DNA of 37,246 nt, from positions 1-37,246 of the forward strand of contig JAUXFX010000008.1 of the NCBI GenBank assembly GCA_030622635.1, written 5' to 3'. This DNA comes from Bacteroidota bacterium. GTDB lineage: Bacteria > Bacteroidota > Bacteroidia > Bacteroidales > JADFUO01. A program made the translations under genes and the position numbers. Below the pieces are notes generated by a model. It saw only the letters and a list, made by a program, of their open reading frames with translations, was not told the origin of the DNA and did not search any database. Positions 16,118 to 24,620 of this stretch are shown piece after piece (position 1 is the stretch's first letter; each line of letters starts with the position of its first letter).

Positions 16118-16265
16118 GTCCATATGAAGCGAAGCAAATCCGTATGGACGGATTCACTTCGTTTCATTAGCCCGTATGGGTAAAAAGAAGTTGGCAGTTG
16201 GCATTAAAACTTTAAACCTGAAACTTGAAACCTGGAACCTGCAACACGAAGTTAGCCCGTATGGG
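16118..16265. repeat. Dispersed CCGTATGG repeat block with a strong hairpin
   Basis: The gap between two convergent genes contains GTCCATA/TATGGAC (16118-16124 and 16143-16149), TCCGTATGGAC at 16139, and CCCGTATGGG at 16170 and again at 16256. Positions 16126-16143 pair with 16148-16165 around the loop ATGG: 16 of 18 positions pair, counting one G-U. There is no T-run directly after it, so it is not a textbook terminator, although its place between convergent genes would suit one. Confidence 0.75.
16207..16241. repeat. 7-bp tandem array (AAACYTG)
   Basis: Units AAACTTT, AAACCTG, AAACTTG, AAACCTG and GAACCTG, then CAAC. Two AGTTGGC heptamers precede it at 16189-16202, and AAACCTG recurs at 16266-16272 beside the clpB stop. 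C and T alternate at the fifth position. Confidence 0.85.
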
Positions 16266-16280
16266 AAACCTGAAACTAAG

Positions 16281-18872
16281 TTACTTATTCTCAAACACCA
16301 ACTTATTATCCTTAAAATCAATATTTATTTCCGAATCTTTAATAACTTTTCCTGCAAGTATCATTTTTGACAGTTCATTCAGGATGTTTCGCTGTATAAT
16401 GCGTTTTATCGGTCTTGCTCCAAATTGAGGATCATATCCCAATTCAGCAATATGTTTAATTGCTTTATCTGTAATTGAAATTTTAATATCATTTTGAGCC
16501 AGCATTTTCTTTACATGTTCAAACTGCAATTTTACAATTTTTTTTATTTCTTCTTTTGTAAGCGGCTTAAACATAATGATTTCATCAATACGGTTAAGAA
16601 ATTCAGGGCGGATGGTTTTTTTCAACAAATCGAAAACTTCCATTCTTGTTCTGTTAATAATTTCTTCACGATTATCTTCAGTAATTCTTTCTAGCTTTTC
16701 CTGGATAATATGAGAACCAATGTTTGAAGTCATTATTATGATAGTATTTTTAAAATCCACTACCCTGCCTTTGTTATCAGTTAATCTTCCATCATCAAGA
16801 ACCTGCAGCAGAATATTAAAAACATCAGGATGTGCTTTTTCAATCTCATCTAACAGGACAACTGAATACGGTTTTCTTCTGACTGCTTCGGTTAGCTGTC
16901 CGCTTTCATCATATCCGACATATCCGGGAGGCGCTCCAATCAAGCGTGAAACCGAATGTCGTTCCTGATATTCAGACATATCAATCCTGACCATTGAGTT
17001 TTCATCATTAAATAAAAACTCTGCTAAAGCTTTTGCCAGCTCGGTTTTTCCAACACCAGTAGTTCCGAGAAAAATAAATGAACCTATCGGACGTTGAGCA
17101 TCCTGCAGTCCTGCCCTACTCCTTCTGATAGCATCGGAAATTGCTTCAATAGCATCGTGCTGCCCAACTACCCTCATGTGAAGCTCTGTTTCAAGATTTA
17201 ATAGTTTTTCTCTTTCACTCTTAAGCATCCTGCTTACCGGTATCCCAGTCCAGCGTGAAACAATCTCAGCAATTTCTTCTGAGGTAACTTCTTCATTTAT
17301 CATAGCCGCATCTCCTTGTAATTCCTGTAATTTTATCTTTAATGCTTCTAAATCGCCTTCTATCTTTTGAACTCTTCCATATCTGATTTCAGCTACTTTT
17401 CCAAAATCACCATCACGTTCAGCCTGCTCAGCTTCAAATTTTGAATTTTCTATGTCATTTTTTCTTTGCTGGATTTTTTCAACTACTTCTTTTTCAGCTT
17501 GCCACTTGGCTTTCAACTGGTTTCTTTCATCATTCAGGTTAGCAAGCTTTTCGTTTAGCTTATCAAGTTTTGCTTTATCTTTTTCTCTTTTAATAGCTTC
17601 ACGCTCAATTTCCAACTGCCTGATTTTTCTTTCAATTATTTCCAGTTCCTCAGGTACAGAGTTAATTTCAAGTCGTAATTTTGCTGCTGCTTCATCAATT
17701 AAATCTATTGCCTTATCAGGAAGAAAACGATCGCTGATATACCTTTGAGAAAGTTCAACTGCGGAAATAATTGCTTCATCTTTAATCCTGACATGATGAT
17801 GAGTTTCATATCTTTCCTTTAAACCACGCAAGATAGAAATTGCATCTAAAGTGTCAGGCTCATTAACCATAACAATCTGGAACCTTCTTTCAAGAGCTTT
17901 ATCTTTTTCAAAATATTTTTGATATTCTTTTAAAGTGGTTGCGCCGATAGCTCTTAGCTCTCCTCTTGCAAGAGCAGGTTTTAAAATATTTGCTGCATCC
18001 ATTGCTCCTTCACCGGCACCGGCACCAATAAGAGTATGTATCTCATCAATAAATAAAACTATCTCACCATCCGATTCAATTACTTCCTTAACAACGCTTT
18101 TGAGTCTTTCTTCAAACTCACCTTTATATTTAGCCCCTGCAATTAATGCACCCATATCTAAAGAGAAAATAAGTTTCGATTTAAGATTTTCCGGAACGTC
18201 GCCATTTATAATTCTATGTGCCAAACCTTCGGCAATGGCTGTTTTTCCTGTTCCCGGCTCACCAATCAATATCGGATTATTTTTGGTTCTTCTTGTTAAT
18301 ATCTGGAATATCCTGCGAATCTCTTCATCCCTGCCAATAACAGGGTCTAACTTACCCAAGCGTGCAAGATCGTTTAAATTACGAGCATATCTGTTTAATG
18401 CATTATATGTATCTTCTGCTGTCTGGGTATCAACTGTTGAGCCTTTGCGTAATTGCTTTATTGCAGTTTTTAGGTCTTTTTCCGTTACTCCGTTATCTTT
18501 TAACAACTTTGATGCAGTATCATTTGTTGCTAAAATTCCAAGCAGAATATGTTCAATTGATACAAACTTGTCGTTAAATTCTTTTAGGTAAGATGTTGCT
18601 TTTTGTAAAGCTGTTTTTGCATCACGCGATAAAAAAGGCTCACCACCAGAAACCTTTGGATACGACTCAATTATCTTATCCAATGCCTGATTAAATATAA
18701 CAAGATTTACATTTAATTTTTTCAACAAAAAAGGAATTACATTTTCATCAACAGTCAGAATACCCTTTAAAATATGAGTATTCTCAATTGCTTGTTGATT
18801 ATTTGCCATTACAATTTCCTGTGCTTTTTGTATAGCTTCCTGCGATTTAATTGTAAAATTATTAAAGTTCAT
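16281..18872 (-). CDS. clpB: ATP-dependent disaggregase ClpB
   Basis: 863 aa, full length for the family. The N-terminal Clp repeat domain spans about 1-145. The first AAA+ module has Walker A GEPGTGKT at 204-211 and Walker B LFIDEIHT near 280. The coiled middle domain spans about 405-525 (LEIIERKIRQLEIEREAIKR and following) and distinguishes ClpB from ClpA/ClpC. The second AAA+ module has GTTGVGKT at about 604-611, VVLLDEIEKAHP, and the sensor-2 region GARPIKRIIQR. It threads aggregated proteins through its hexamer together with DnaK. No IGL/IGF loop for ClpP is evident. It is monocistronic, convergent with the kinase cluster, and a heptamer array occupies its presumed leader. Confidence 0.97.
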   Translation of the reverse strand: MNFNNFTIKSQEAIQKAQEIVMANNQQAIENTHILKGILTVDENVIPFLLKKLNVNLVIFNQALDKIIESYPKVSGGEPFLSRDAKTALQKATSYLKEFNDKFVSIEHILLGILATNDTASKLLKDNGVTEKDLKTAIKQLRKGSTVDTQTAEDTYNALNRYARNLNDLARLGKLDPVIGRDEEIRRIFQILTRRTKNNPILIGEPGTGKTAIAEGLAHRIINGDVPENLKSKLIFSLDMGALIAGAKYKGEFEERLKSVVKEVIESDGEIVLFIDEIHTLIGAGAGEGAMDAANILKPALARGELRAIGATTLKEYQKYFEKDKALERRFQIVMVNEPDTLDAISILRGLKERYETHHHVRIKDEAIISAVELSQRYISDRFLPDKAIDLIDEAAAKLRLEINSVPEELEIIERKIRQLEIEREAIKREKDKAKLDKLNEKLANLNDERNQLKAKWQAEKEVVEKIQQRKNDIENSKFEAEQAERDGDFGKVAEIRYGRVQKIEGDLEALKIKLQELQGDAAMINEEVTSEEIAEIVSRWTGIPVSRMLKSEREKLLNLETELHMRVVGQHDAIEAISDAIRRSRAGLQDAQRPIGSFIFLGTTGVGKTELAKALAEFLFNDENSMVRIDMSEYQERHSVSRLIGAPPGYVGYDESGQLTEAVRRKPYSVVLLDEIEKAHPDVFNILLQVLDDGRLTDNKGRVVDFKNTIIIMTSNIGSHIIQEKLERITEDNREEIINRTRMEVFDLLKKTIRPEFLNRIDEIIMFKPLTKEEIKKIVKLQFEHVKKMLAQNDIKISITDKAIKHIAELGYDPQFGARPIKRIIQRNILNELSKMILAGKVIKDSEINIDFKDNKLVFENK

Positions 18873-18887
18873 ATTTTTATATTAAAT

Positions 18888-18915
18888 GTTTGACGTTTGA
18901 TGTTTGACGTTTAAA
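18888..18915. repeat. 7-bp tandem array (GTTTGAY) upstream of clpB
   Basis: GTTTGAC, GTTTGAT, GTTTGAC, then GTTTAAA. It lies 16 bases before the clpB start codon and inside its transcript if the -7 element at 18928 is used. The same alternating units occur at 24642-24669. The rest of the 324-base gap 18873-19196 holds no gene that I can see. Confidence 0.9.
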
Positions 18916-18927
18916 TTAATTATCAGG

Positions 18928-18935
18928 CAAATTTA
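18928..18935 (-). promoter_or_regulatory. clpB: Candidate -7 element of clpB
   Basis: On the minus strand it reads TAAATTTG, matching TAnnTTTG, 56 bases before the clpB ATG. No -33 element was found at the expected spacing, and no CIRCE-like inverted repeat was noticed, so heat-shock control cannot be inferred. Confidence 0.4.
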
Positions 18936-19196
18936 ACAAAGATTTTGCCATTTTATAATTATGCCTAAATATTACAACTTTTGATAAATTAACAGTATAA
19001 TTTACAATTAACTGACATTATGACTTGATTTTAAGATAGTTAGTTAATTTATCCTGAATTATTGACAGCAATCTTATTTTCATAAATTTAAAATAATCAA
19101 ATAAATAAATTATTTTAGGGCAATAATTTAATAAAAAAAACATTTTAACTATTTTTACAGCCCTGAAATATTTAAAATTTCTTTACAGAAAATTGA

Positions 19197-20300
19197 ATGA
19201 AAAAGGTTTTAATATTTATACTGACATTCTTATGTTTTAATAGTTTTGCCCAGGAATGCGAAATAACCGTTGATGGAGAAACTCCAATTTGTCCGGAAAA
19301 ATACATTACACTAAGTGTTGAATATTCCGACACATTAAAATATTTATGGCAACCCGGAGATGATACAACAGCTTATATTAATGTAAATCCCGACACAACA
19401 ACCAAATATCTTGTAAAAGTTTACAATGAAAATTATAATTGTGAAGATTCGGTAATTATTGATGTTTATACAAAAATCAATATAGAATTTGAACAACTGG
19501 AAAGAACCTGTCCCGGCATTGATGCAAATTGTGAAGCACAAGTTAAAGCAATTGCTTCAGGTGAATTTTCTTCGGATGAATATACATATATATGGGATGT
19601 TCAATGGGTTGACCCTGGAGATTCATCTTTGGCATTAGGACTTTGCGGAAATATTACTTATGACCTTCAAATTATTGATAATTATGGTTGTAAGCTTGAC
19701 ACCTCATATAAAGTTAAATCTTTCCGTTCTCCTGAAATTAAAATAACTGCTGATCCCGACAGTATAGTTTATGTTAAAAATCCTTGGATAACTTTCTCAT
19801 TTGATAATCTTTCAATTGATACACTTCAGGTTACAAACTGGAAATGGGACTTTTTAGGCGACACTACTATTACTTCAACTCAAAAAAGTCCAAGATTTTT
19901 GTACCCGGATGAACCCAAACAATATAATCTTATATTAGAAATTACCGACTCAAACGGGTGTGATACTGTTTATACTATGCCTGTTGAAGTAAAACCTGTT
20001 AAATTGCTAATTCCCAATATAATTACACCAAATGGAGATGGAAAAAACGACGAATTAATGTTTGTTGAAGATTCAGATGATGCAGACCATGACAAAGTTA
20101 TTAATGACTTTTATATAAGTAATCAACTTGTTATTTTTAATCGTTGGGGGAGAAAACTGTATGAAGTTAATAATTATATAAACGACTGGGATGGTGGAAA
20201 TCTTTCAGATGGCGTTTATTTTTATATTTTAAAATGCCATGGTGAATTTAGTGATGATATTTTTAAAAGCTCACTTACAATAATCGGAAGTGGAAAATGA
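19197..20300 (+). CDS. Exported protein with gliding-motility-type (T9SS type B) C-terminal domain
   Basis: 367 aa. Signal peptide MKKVLIFILTFLCFNSFAQ is followed by an ectodomain with beta-sandwich character: an Ig-like part rich in cysteine (CEITVDGETPIC and CEDS), then a PKD-like region at about 180-275 (TNWKWDFLGDTTI and the ITDSNGCDTVYTM strand). The last 90 residues form the type B sorting domain: IPNIITPNGDGKNDEL, LVIFNRWGRKLYEV, DWDGGNLSDGVYFYILK. This tail directs export through the type IX secretion system and attachment to, or release from, the cell surface. The middle part gives no enzyme motif, so an adhesive or structural surface role is likely but unproven. Confidence 0.9.
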   Translation: MKKVLIFILTFLCFNSFAQECEITVDGETPICPEKYITLSVEYSDTLKYLWQPGDDTTAYINVNPDTTTKYLVKVYNENYNCEDSVIIDVYTKINIEFEQLERTCPGIDANCEAQVKAIASGEFSSDEYTYIWDVQWVDPGDSSLALGLCGNITYDLQIIDNYGCKLDTSYKVKSFRSPEIKITADPDSIVYVKNPWITFSFDNLSIDTLQVTNWKWDFLGDTTITSTQKSPRFLYPDEPKQYNLILEITDSNGCDTVYTMPVEVKPVKLLIPNIITPNGDGKNDELMFVEDSDDADHDKVINDFYISNQLVIFNRWGRKLYEVNNYINDWDGGNLSDGVYFYILKCHGEFSDDIFKSSLTIIGSGK

Positions 20301-20337
20301 TAATTTTTTTAAAATTCAGAACTGTTATAATTTTTTC

Positions 20338-20345
20338 TACTTTTG
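20338..20345 (+). promoter_or_regulatory. -7 element of the DUF1573-yajC-ybbR-coaE operon
   Basis: TACTTTTG matches TAnnTTTG and lies 36 bases before the lipoprotein ATG. A weak -33 candidate, TTC at 20315-20317, is at the right spacing (20 bases). Confidence 0.5.
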
Positions 20346-20381
20346 CTGAAATAAAATATTACTTAGATACTATATATAGTT

Positions 20382-20852
20382 ATGACAAGAAACATTCTTA
20401 TATTATTAACAATACTTTTTTTTATTTCATTTGCATGTAATAACAGTGGAGAAAACAAAGAAAAACTCATACCAGCCGATGTTGTTAATAATCCAAACAC
20501 TGCCTCAGGTGATGCAGATTTTTACAAATTACCGAAAATTGAATTTTATGAAGAAGTTCATGATTTTGGAAATGTCATTCAGGGTGAAAAAGTTACCTAT
20601 GGATTTAAATTTAAAAATATTGGGAAATCAGATTTAATAATCTCAAGAGTAAGCACAAGTTGCGGGTGTGCAGTAGGTAGTTATCCAAAAACTCCTGTCA
20701 AACCCGGAAAGGAAGATGTAATAAGTGTAACTTTTGACAGCTATAAAAGGAAAGGATTTCAAAATAAAATAATAACGATTGTTTCTAATACACAACCCAA
20801 TAAAAAAATTATCAGGATAAAAGCTATGGTTATTAATCCTGAAAAACTTTAA
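20382..20852 (+). CDS. DUF1573 lipoprotein
   Basis: 156 aa. A lipoprotein signal peptide ends at C19 (FFISFAC), followed by a polar linker and one DUF1573 domain at about 48-150: VHDFGNVIQGEKVTYGFKFK, VSTSCGCAVGSYPKTPVKPG and the VSNTQPNKKIIRIKAMV strand. The domain is an Ig/ASH-like beta sandwich common in Bacteroidota lipoproteins, without a known biochemical activity. Its position immediately before yajC, ybbR and coaE is a conserved arrangement in this phylum as I recall it, which points to a housekeeping envelope role. It is probably anchored in the inner or outer membrane facing the periplasm. Confidence 0.9.
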   Translation: MTRNILILLTILFFISFACNNSGENKEKLIPADVVNNPNTASGDADFYKLPKIEFYEEVHDFGNVIQGEKVTYGFKFKNIGKSDLIISRVSTSCGCAVGSYPKTPVKPGKEDVISVTFDSYKRKGFQNKIITIVSNTQPNKKIIRIKAMVINPEKL

Positions 20853-20880
20853 AAATTTATTTTAACAAAAAACAACAACT

Positions 20881-21207
20881 ATGAATTTATTACACATTAT
20901 TTTAATGATGCCTCAAGAAGGTGAAGAAGGCGGTGGCCTTATGTCATTTCTTCCTTTAATATTAATTGTTTTGGTTTTTTATCTGTTTTTTATTCGACCG
21001 CAAATGAGAAAATCCAAAGATCAGAAAAAATTCAGAGAAGCATTAAGAAAGGGAGATAAAATTGTAACTATCGGAGGCATCCATGGTAAAATACTTGAAG
21101 TAAGAGAAACTACTATTTTAATTGAAGTTGAAGGTCAGAATCGTCTGACAATTGAAAAATCTGCAATTTCATTTGGAAAGGAAGGCCAATTAGGGCAAAA
21201 TAAATAA
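20881..21207 (+). CDS. yajC: Preprotein translocase subunit YajC
   Basis: 108 aa. One membrane helix at about 20-39 ([20 protein letters not shown]) is followed by the family signature [20 protein letters not shown] and a small beta domain ([25 protein letters not shown]). YajC associates with SecDF and the Sec translocon. The short N-terminal stretch before the helix contains EEGGG, as in other Bacteroidota YajC proteins. It starts 28 bases after the lipoprotein stop and precedes ybbR by 18 bases, so the genes are likely co-transcribed. Confidence 0.95.
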   Translation: MNLLHIILMMPQEGEEGGGLMSFLPLILIVLVFYLFFIRPQMRKSKDQKKFREALRKGDKIVTIGGIHGKILEVRETTILIEVEGQNRLTIEKSAISFGKEGQLGQNK

Positions 21208-21225
21208 TAAATAAATAATAAAAAA

Positions 21226-22224
21226 TTGAAACCCGGCGATTTTATTGAATTCATTAAGAAGGTTGTTACACCAAAAGATGAAAAATTCAGAAATCAGCTT
21301 TATATTTTTCTTATTTGTTTTGGTATTTCTTTTTTTATCTGGATATTGATAAAAACGTCAAAGGAATATTATTCAAATGTTGAATATCCTTTGGTTTATA
21401 CCAATATACCTGGAGATAAATTACTTACCAACTGCCATGACAGTACTTTGATTTTAAGAATAAAATCAAAAGGATTCAGGCTCTTTTCAATAAAATATCT
21501 AAAAAAACATAGAGCTATTGGTATTAACCTTAGCAGAGCTAACTTAAGAAAAAGCCGGTACGAAAATACAACCTATGTTTTAACATCGCCTCTGAAAAAT
21601 GATATTGAAAAAAAATTATATCTTAGAGACGAACTAATATCAATTTCGCCCGATACTTTGTATTTTAATATTGAGGAGATTGTGAATAATAAAATTCCGG
21701 TTCGCCCCAATATTTCTATTACATACAAAAAACAATATATGCTTTACGATCCAATTAAATTAAATCCCGATAGTATTATTGTTAGCGGCTCACAGGAAAC
21801 AATTGACACAATTAAATTTATAAGAACAGCAAAAATAGAATTATTAAATCTATGTGAAAATAAATCATTTCCTTTAAAAATTATTAAACCAATAATATCA
21901 CCTAATATCAAATATTCTGCTGATACTATCAATGTATTTATTCCTGTTGAAAAATATACAGAAGCTACTATTGAGATACCTGTCGGTGTATTAAATAATG
22001 ATTCTATCAACATTATAACCTTTCCGGAAAAAGCACAGCTAACTTATTTAGTAGCATTAAAAGATTATAAGCGAATAGATTCGGAGATGTTTTCAGTAGG
22101 AATCAATTACAACGAAAATATCAAAAACAATAAGACCTTAAAACTGAAAGTTTCTAAGCAACCCGGTTTTATCAGAATTACAAAAATAAAGCCCGAAAAA
22201 ATTGAATATATTATTTTAAAATAA
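21226..22224 (+). CDS. YbbR-like domain protein, membrane anchored
   Basis: 332 aa starting at TTG: an in-frame TAA lies at 21208-21210 and no ATG or GTG occurs between it and the membrane helix. The N-terminal cytoplasmic stretch (1-24) is followed by one helix (about 26-43, YIFLICFGISFFIWILIK) and an extracytoplasmic region with YbbR-like beta repeats. These can be seen as a recurring strand-turn pattern (VEYPLVYTNIPGD at about 52-64, then PVRPNISITYKKQYML and the LNPDSIIVSGSQETIDTIKF region). In Firmicutes YbbR (CdaR) regulates the diadenylate cyclase CdaA; no cyclase gene lies nearby here, so that role should not be assumed. The end overlaps coaE by one base. Confidence 0.82.
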   Translation: MKPGDFIEFIKKVVTPKDEKFRNQLYIFLICFGISFFIWILIKTSKEYYSNVEYPLVYTNIPGDKLLTNCHDSTLILRIKSKGFRLFSIKYLKKHRAIGINLSRANLRKSRYENTTYVLTSPLKNDIEKKLYLRDELISISPDTLYFNIEEIVNNKIPVRPNISITYKKQYMLYDPIKLNPDSIIVSGSQETIDTIKFIRTAKIELLNLCENKSFPLKIIKPIISPNIKYSADTINVFIPVEKYTEATIEIPVGVLNNDSINIITFPEKAQLTYLVALKDYKRIDSEMFSVGINYNENIKNNKTLKLKVSKQPGFIRITKIKPEKIEYIILK

Positions 22225-22811
22225 TGCTTAAGATTGGAATAACAGGAAATATCGGAAGTGGAAAAACCACTGTTTGCACGGTGTTTGAAATTCTATGCAT
22301 AAACGTTTATCATGCCGATACTGAAGCAAAAAAATTCCTCGGAAAAGAATCTGTAAAGAAAAAGATCAAATATCTGTTTGCAGATAATATTTTCGATAAA
22401 AACGGTAATATTGACAATAAAATTTTAGCTTCTATTGTTTTCAACAATCCACATTCACTTGAAAAATTAAATTCACTGATACACCCTTTGGTAAAGTCGG
22501 ATTTTGAAAGTTGGTTAAAAAAATACAAAAAGAAAAAATATATCTTACACGAAGCTGCAATAATATTTGAAAGTGGTTTTTACAAAGATTTTGATGCAAT
22601 AATTACTGTTTCAGCACCAAAAGATTTAAGAATTAAAAGAGTAAAACAAAGAGATAATATAACCGAACAAGAAATTGTAAACCGGATGAAATTTCAATTA
22701 AGTGATGAAGAAAAAATTAAAAAAGCCGATTTCGTAATTTACAATGATGAGCAACAATTGTTAATTCCACAGGTTTTGAAAATTCATAAGGAATTAATAG
22801 GTAAATTATGA
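22224..22811 (+). CDS. coaE: Dephospho-CoA kinase
   Basis: 195 aa. P-loop GITGNIGSGKTTVC at about 5-18, followed by the CoaE pattern YHADTEAKKF (the usual D of the substrate-binding DxxA segment), NSLIHPLVK, HEAAIIFESGFYKDFD (in place of the common PLLFE), and KRVKQRDNITEQEIVNRM with the lid arginine region. It phosphorylates the 3'-hydroxyl of dephospho-CoA with ATP, the last step of coenzyme A synthesis. The start codon overlaps the ybbR stop. Length and motifs are normal. Confidence 0.95.
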   Translation: MLKIGITGNIGSGKTTVCTVFEILCINVYHADTEAKKFLGKESVKKKIKYLFADNIFDKNGNIDNKILASIVFNNPHSLEKLNSLIHPLVKSDFESWLKKYKKKKYILHEAAIIFESGFYKDFDAIITVSAPKDLRIKRVKQRDNITEQEIVNRMKFQLSDEEKIKKADFVIYNDEQQLLIPQVLKIHKELIGKL

Positions 22812-22886
22812 ATTAAACGGCTAAATATTATTTAATCCATCTTTAAAGTCAGAAAGTTTAAATAAATATTAAAAATCACAAATGAC

Positions 22887-23034
22887 AAGCACCAAATTTC
22901 AAATAAATTACAATGACCAAAAATTCAATGACCAAAACAGTTTCGGTCATCCATACGGACTAGTTTTGATAATTGATGTTTGGAATTTATCCATACGGAC
23001 AAGTTTTGTTATTTGTTTTTTTTATTTGGTGCTT
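22887..23034. repeat. Intergenic element with 11-bp inverted ends and two 40-bp direct repeats
   Basis: AAGCACCAAAT at 22887-22897 is perfectly inverted at 23024-23034 (ATTTGGTGCTT). Inside, CAATGACCAAAA occurs twice (from 22911 and from 22927). Two units starting with TCCATACGGAC (22950 and 22990, 40 bases apart) continue with a similar AGTTTTG-TA-TTG pattern. There is no ORF. It lies between coaE and the LruC remnant. Confidence 0.75.
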
Positions 23035-23068
23035 TAATTCAAAAATTCTTTGACTTTATGGACAAACA

Positions 23069-23452
23069 CTATTTAGCCGGAGGTTGATAAATATTAGCAT
23101 CATTTCTATAGCCTGCAATATCTTCATACCAGTCAGTAAAAACAACACCTCCACTTTCAGCCTAATCTGCAAATTTCAGATGTGCAGCAATAATTTGTAC
23201 TTTTTCAACAGGGTAAGCAAATTCAATCGGAATATCAATTGCCCAAGGTAAATTATTTGCAGTTTTATAATATTTTCCAGTTGCAGGGTCACTATCATCT
23301 TCCCACATTCCAAAATAATTATTATCAACAAGGTCGGTAGGTTCGTAATCAAGTAAATGAACTTCATGTCCGCGTGTTTGGTCAACAATTATAAACGGAT
23401 TCCATGTAGTAAGAGAAAAATTAGCTTGTGAAAATACTCCGTTTGGAACCAT
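23069..23452 (-). pseudogene. LruC-domain protein remnant: truncated and interrupted by TAG
   Basis: From the ATG at 23450-23452 the frame encodes a C-terminal LruC/DUF4842-type domain: WNPFIIVDQTRGHEVHLLDY, PTDLVDNNYFG, DSDPATGKYYKTANNLPWAI, then HLKFAD. A TAG at 23162-23164 stands where family members, as I recall them, have the tryptophan of FADWAESGG. Beyond it the same frame continues AESGGVVFTDWYEDIAGYRN and ends at a TAG at 23069-23071, exactly the expected end of the domain. LruC-domain proteins are normally several hundred residues long; here everything before the domain is missing, and the promoter of the divergent PagL-like gene lies where the coding region should continue. I read it as a decaying 3' fragment. 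A short expressed 96-aa protein is possible but less likely. Confidence 0.8.
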
Positions 23453-23470
23453 TTTTACAATTATTTTTAA

Positions 23471-23478
23471 TAACTTTG
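23471..23478 (+). promoter_or_regulatory. -7 element of the PagL-like gene
   Basis: TAACTTTG matches TAnnTTTG and lies 29 bases before the ATG at 23508. A TTTG at 23442-23445 is 25 bases upstream, longer than usual spacing, and lies inside the LruC remnant. Confidence 0.5.
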
Positions 23479-23507
23479 ATTTAAGTTTAAAGAAATTTAA
23501 TTCCTAT

Positions 23508-24614
23508 ATGAAAGTAGCCGGAAGAATAAAATTATTGCTTTTGTTTCAATTCCTGTTTTTATGGAATTTATCTTCAACATCTCAATGTGATTCGGTGAAA
23601 CCCAGATTTGCCTTAGGTTTGCGGCAACACTATGGTTTTATAATTATACATTCAAAAGATATTCGTAATATTTCCAATTCATATCCATTAGGAACAGAAT
23701 TGGATTTTAACTGGCTATATATAAGAAAAAAAGACTGGGATGTATGCAATTGTTATCCCAAAATCGGATTTTCATTAACTTTTTGGGATTTTGATAATCC
23801 GGCAATTTTAGGTTATGGAATTACTTCGTTATTTTATGTTGAACCTTTTTTCGGGATACAAAACAAGTTCAGTATATCAATAAGAGCAGGGACAGGATTT
23901 TCATATTTGAGCAATCCTTATGATAAAACAAAAAATCCAAATAATAAATCTTACAGCACACATATCGGGTTCCCGCTTCTGTTGAATTTTACATTTAATT
24001 ACAGAATAAATCCGAAACTGTACCTTAACCTTGCTGCAAATTATAATCATATTTCAAATGGAGGTGTTAATGAACCAAACAAAGGAATAAATTATCCAAC
24101 TGCAAGTTTGGGAATAGATTATTATTTTTTTCCATTAAAATTAAAGAAAAGAGAAAAAACAAACTGGCGTGAACTACATCCGCCTGAAAAACGTACGGAT
24201 TTTACATTTTTTGCTTCCGCCAAACAGATAAATCATACTGAATTCAAAAAGTACTTTATTTTCGGGTTTTCAGCAAGCAGAAGTTGGCAGGTTGGAAGAA
24301 TTAATGCATTAACAGCAGGTTTTGAATGGTTAGTTGACGGTGCTAAAAAAGAAGAAATTAAAAGAGACGAAAATTTTAGCGGCGACTATCAAAGAGGTGG
24401 AATTATGTTTGGAAATGAATTTTTGCTCGGACGGTTTATTTTCAGTCAGCAAATTGGTGTTTACTTTTACAAACCATACAAAGTTGATGATTTTTGTTAT
24501 CAGAGATATGGGCTGGTTTTCAGAATAACAGATAAATTCTTTGCAGGTATTAATTTAAAAACTCACCGCCATGTTGCTGATTTTTTGGATTTCAGGATTG
24601 GGGTATCATTATAA
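23508..24614 (+). CDS. PagL-like acyloxyacyl hydrolase / lipid A deacylase
   Basis: 368 aa. A signal peptide ends near residue 27 (LLLLFQFLFLWNLSSTSQC). The mature part alternates aromatic and hydrophobic residues like an outer-membrane beta barrel. The catalytic signature of the PagL family is visible as NYNHISNGG with H181 and S183, followed by PNKGINYPTASLGIDYYF. The protein ends with a barrel strand (FLDFRIGVSL). It is about twice the size of Pseudomonas PagL, as is common for Bacteroidota members annotated as acyloxyacyl hydrolases, with a second barrel-like half of unknown use. Expected activity is removal of a 3-O-linked acyl chain from lipid A at the outer membrane. It is transcribed alone and is followed six bases later by a heptamer array. 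Confidence 0.82.
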   Translation: MKVAGRIKLLLLFQFLFLWNLSSTSQCDSVKPRFALGLRQHYGFIIIHSKDIRNISNSYPLGTELDFNWLYIRKKDWDVCNCYPKIGFSLTFWDFDNPAILGYGITSLFYVEPFFGIQNKFSISIRAGTGFSYLSNPYDKTKNPNNKSYSTHIGFPLLLNFTFNYRINPKLYLNLAANYNHISNGGVNEPNKGINYPTASLGIDYYFFPLKLKKREKTNWRELHPPEKRTDFTFFASAKQINHTEFKKYFIFGFSASRSWQVGRINALTAGFEWLVDGAKKEEIKRDENFSGDYQRGGIMFGNEFLLGRFIFSQQIGVYFYKPYKVDDFCYQRYGLVFRITDKFFAGINLKTHRHVADFLDFRIGVSL

Positions 24615-24620
24615 AATCAA

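Noticed and set aside
17935-18591. 218-aa ORF opposite clpB
   Set aside because: Antisense shadow of a highly conserved gene; Ser/Leu-rich composition is typical of reverse-frame reading.
21226-22224. YbbR protein as regulator of a diadenylate cyclase (CdaR function)
   Set aside because: No CdaA-type cyclase lies next to it; its neighbours are yajC and coaE, so the Firmicutes role cannot be carried over.
23162-23164. TAG recoding (read-through) in the LruC fragment
   Set aside because: TAG ends pyrG normally in this window, no other gene here has an internal TAG, and the fragment also lacks its N-terminal part, so decay is simpler.
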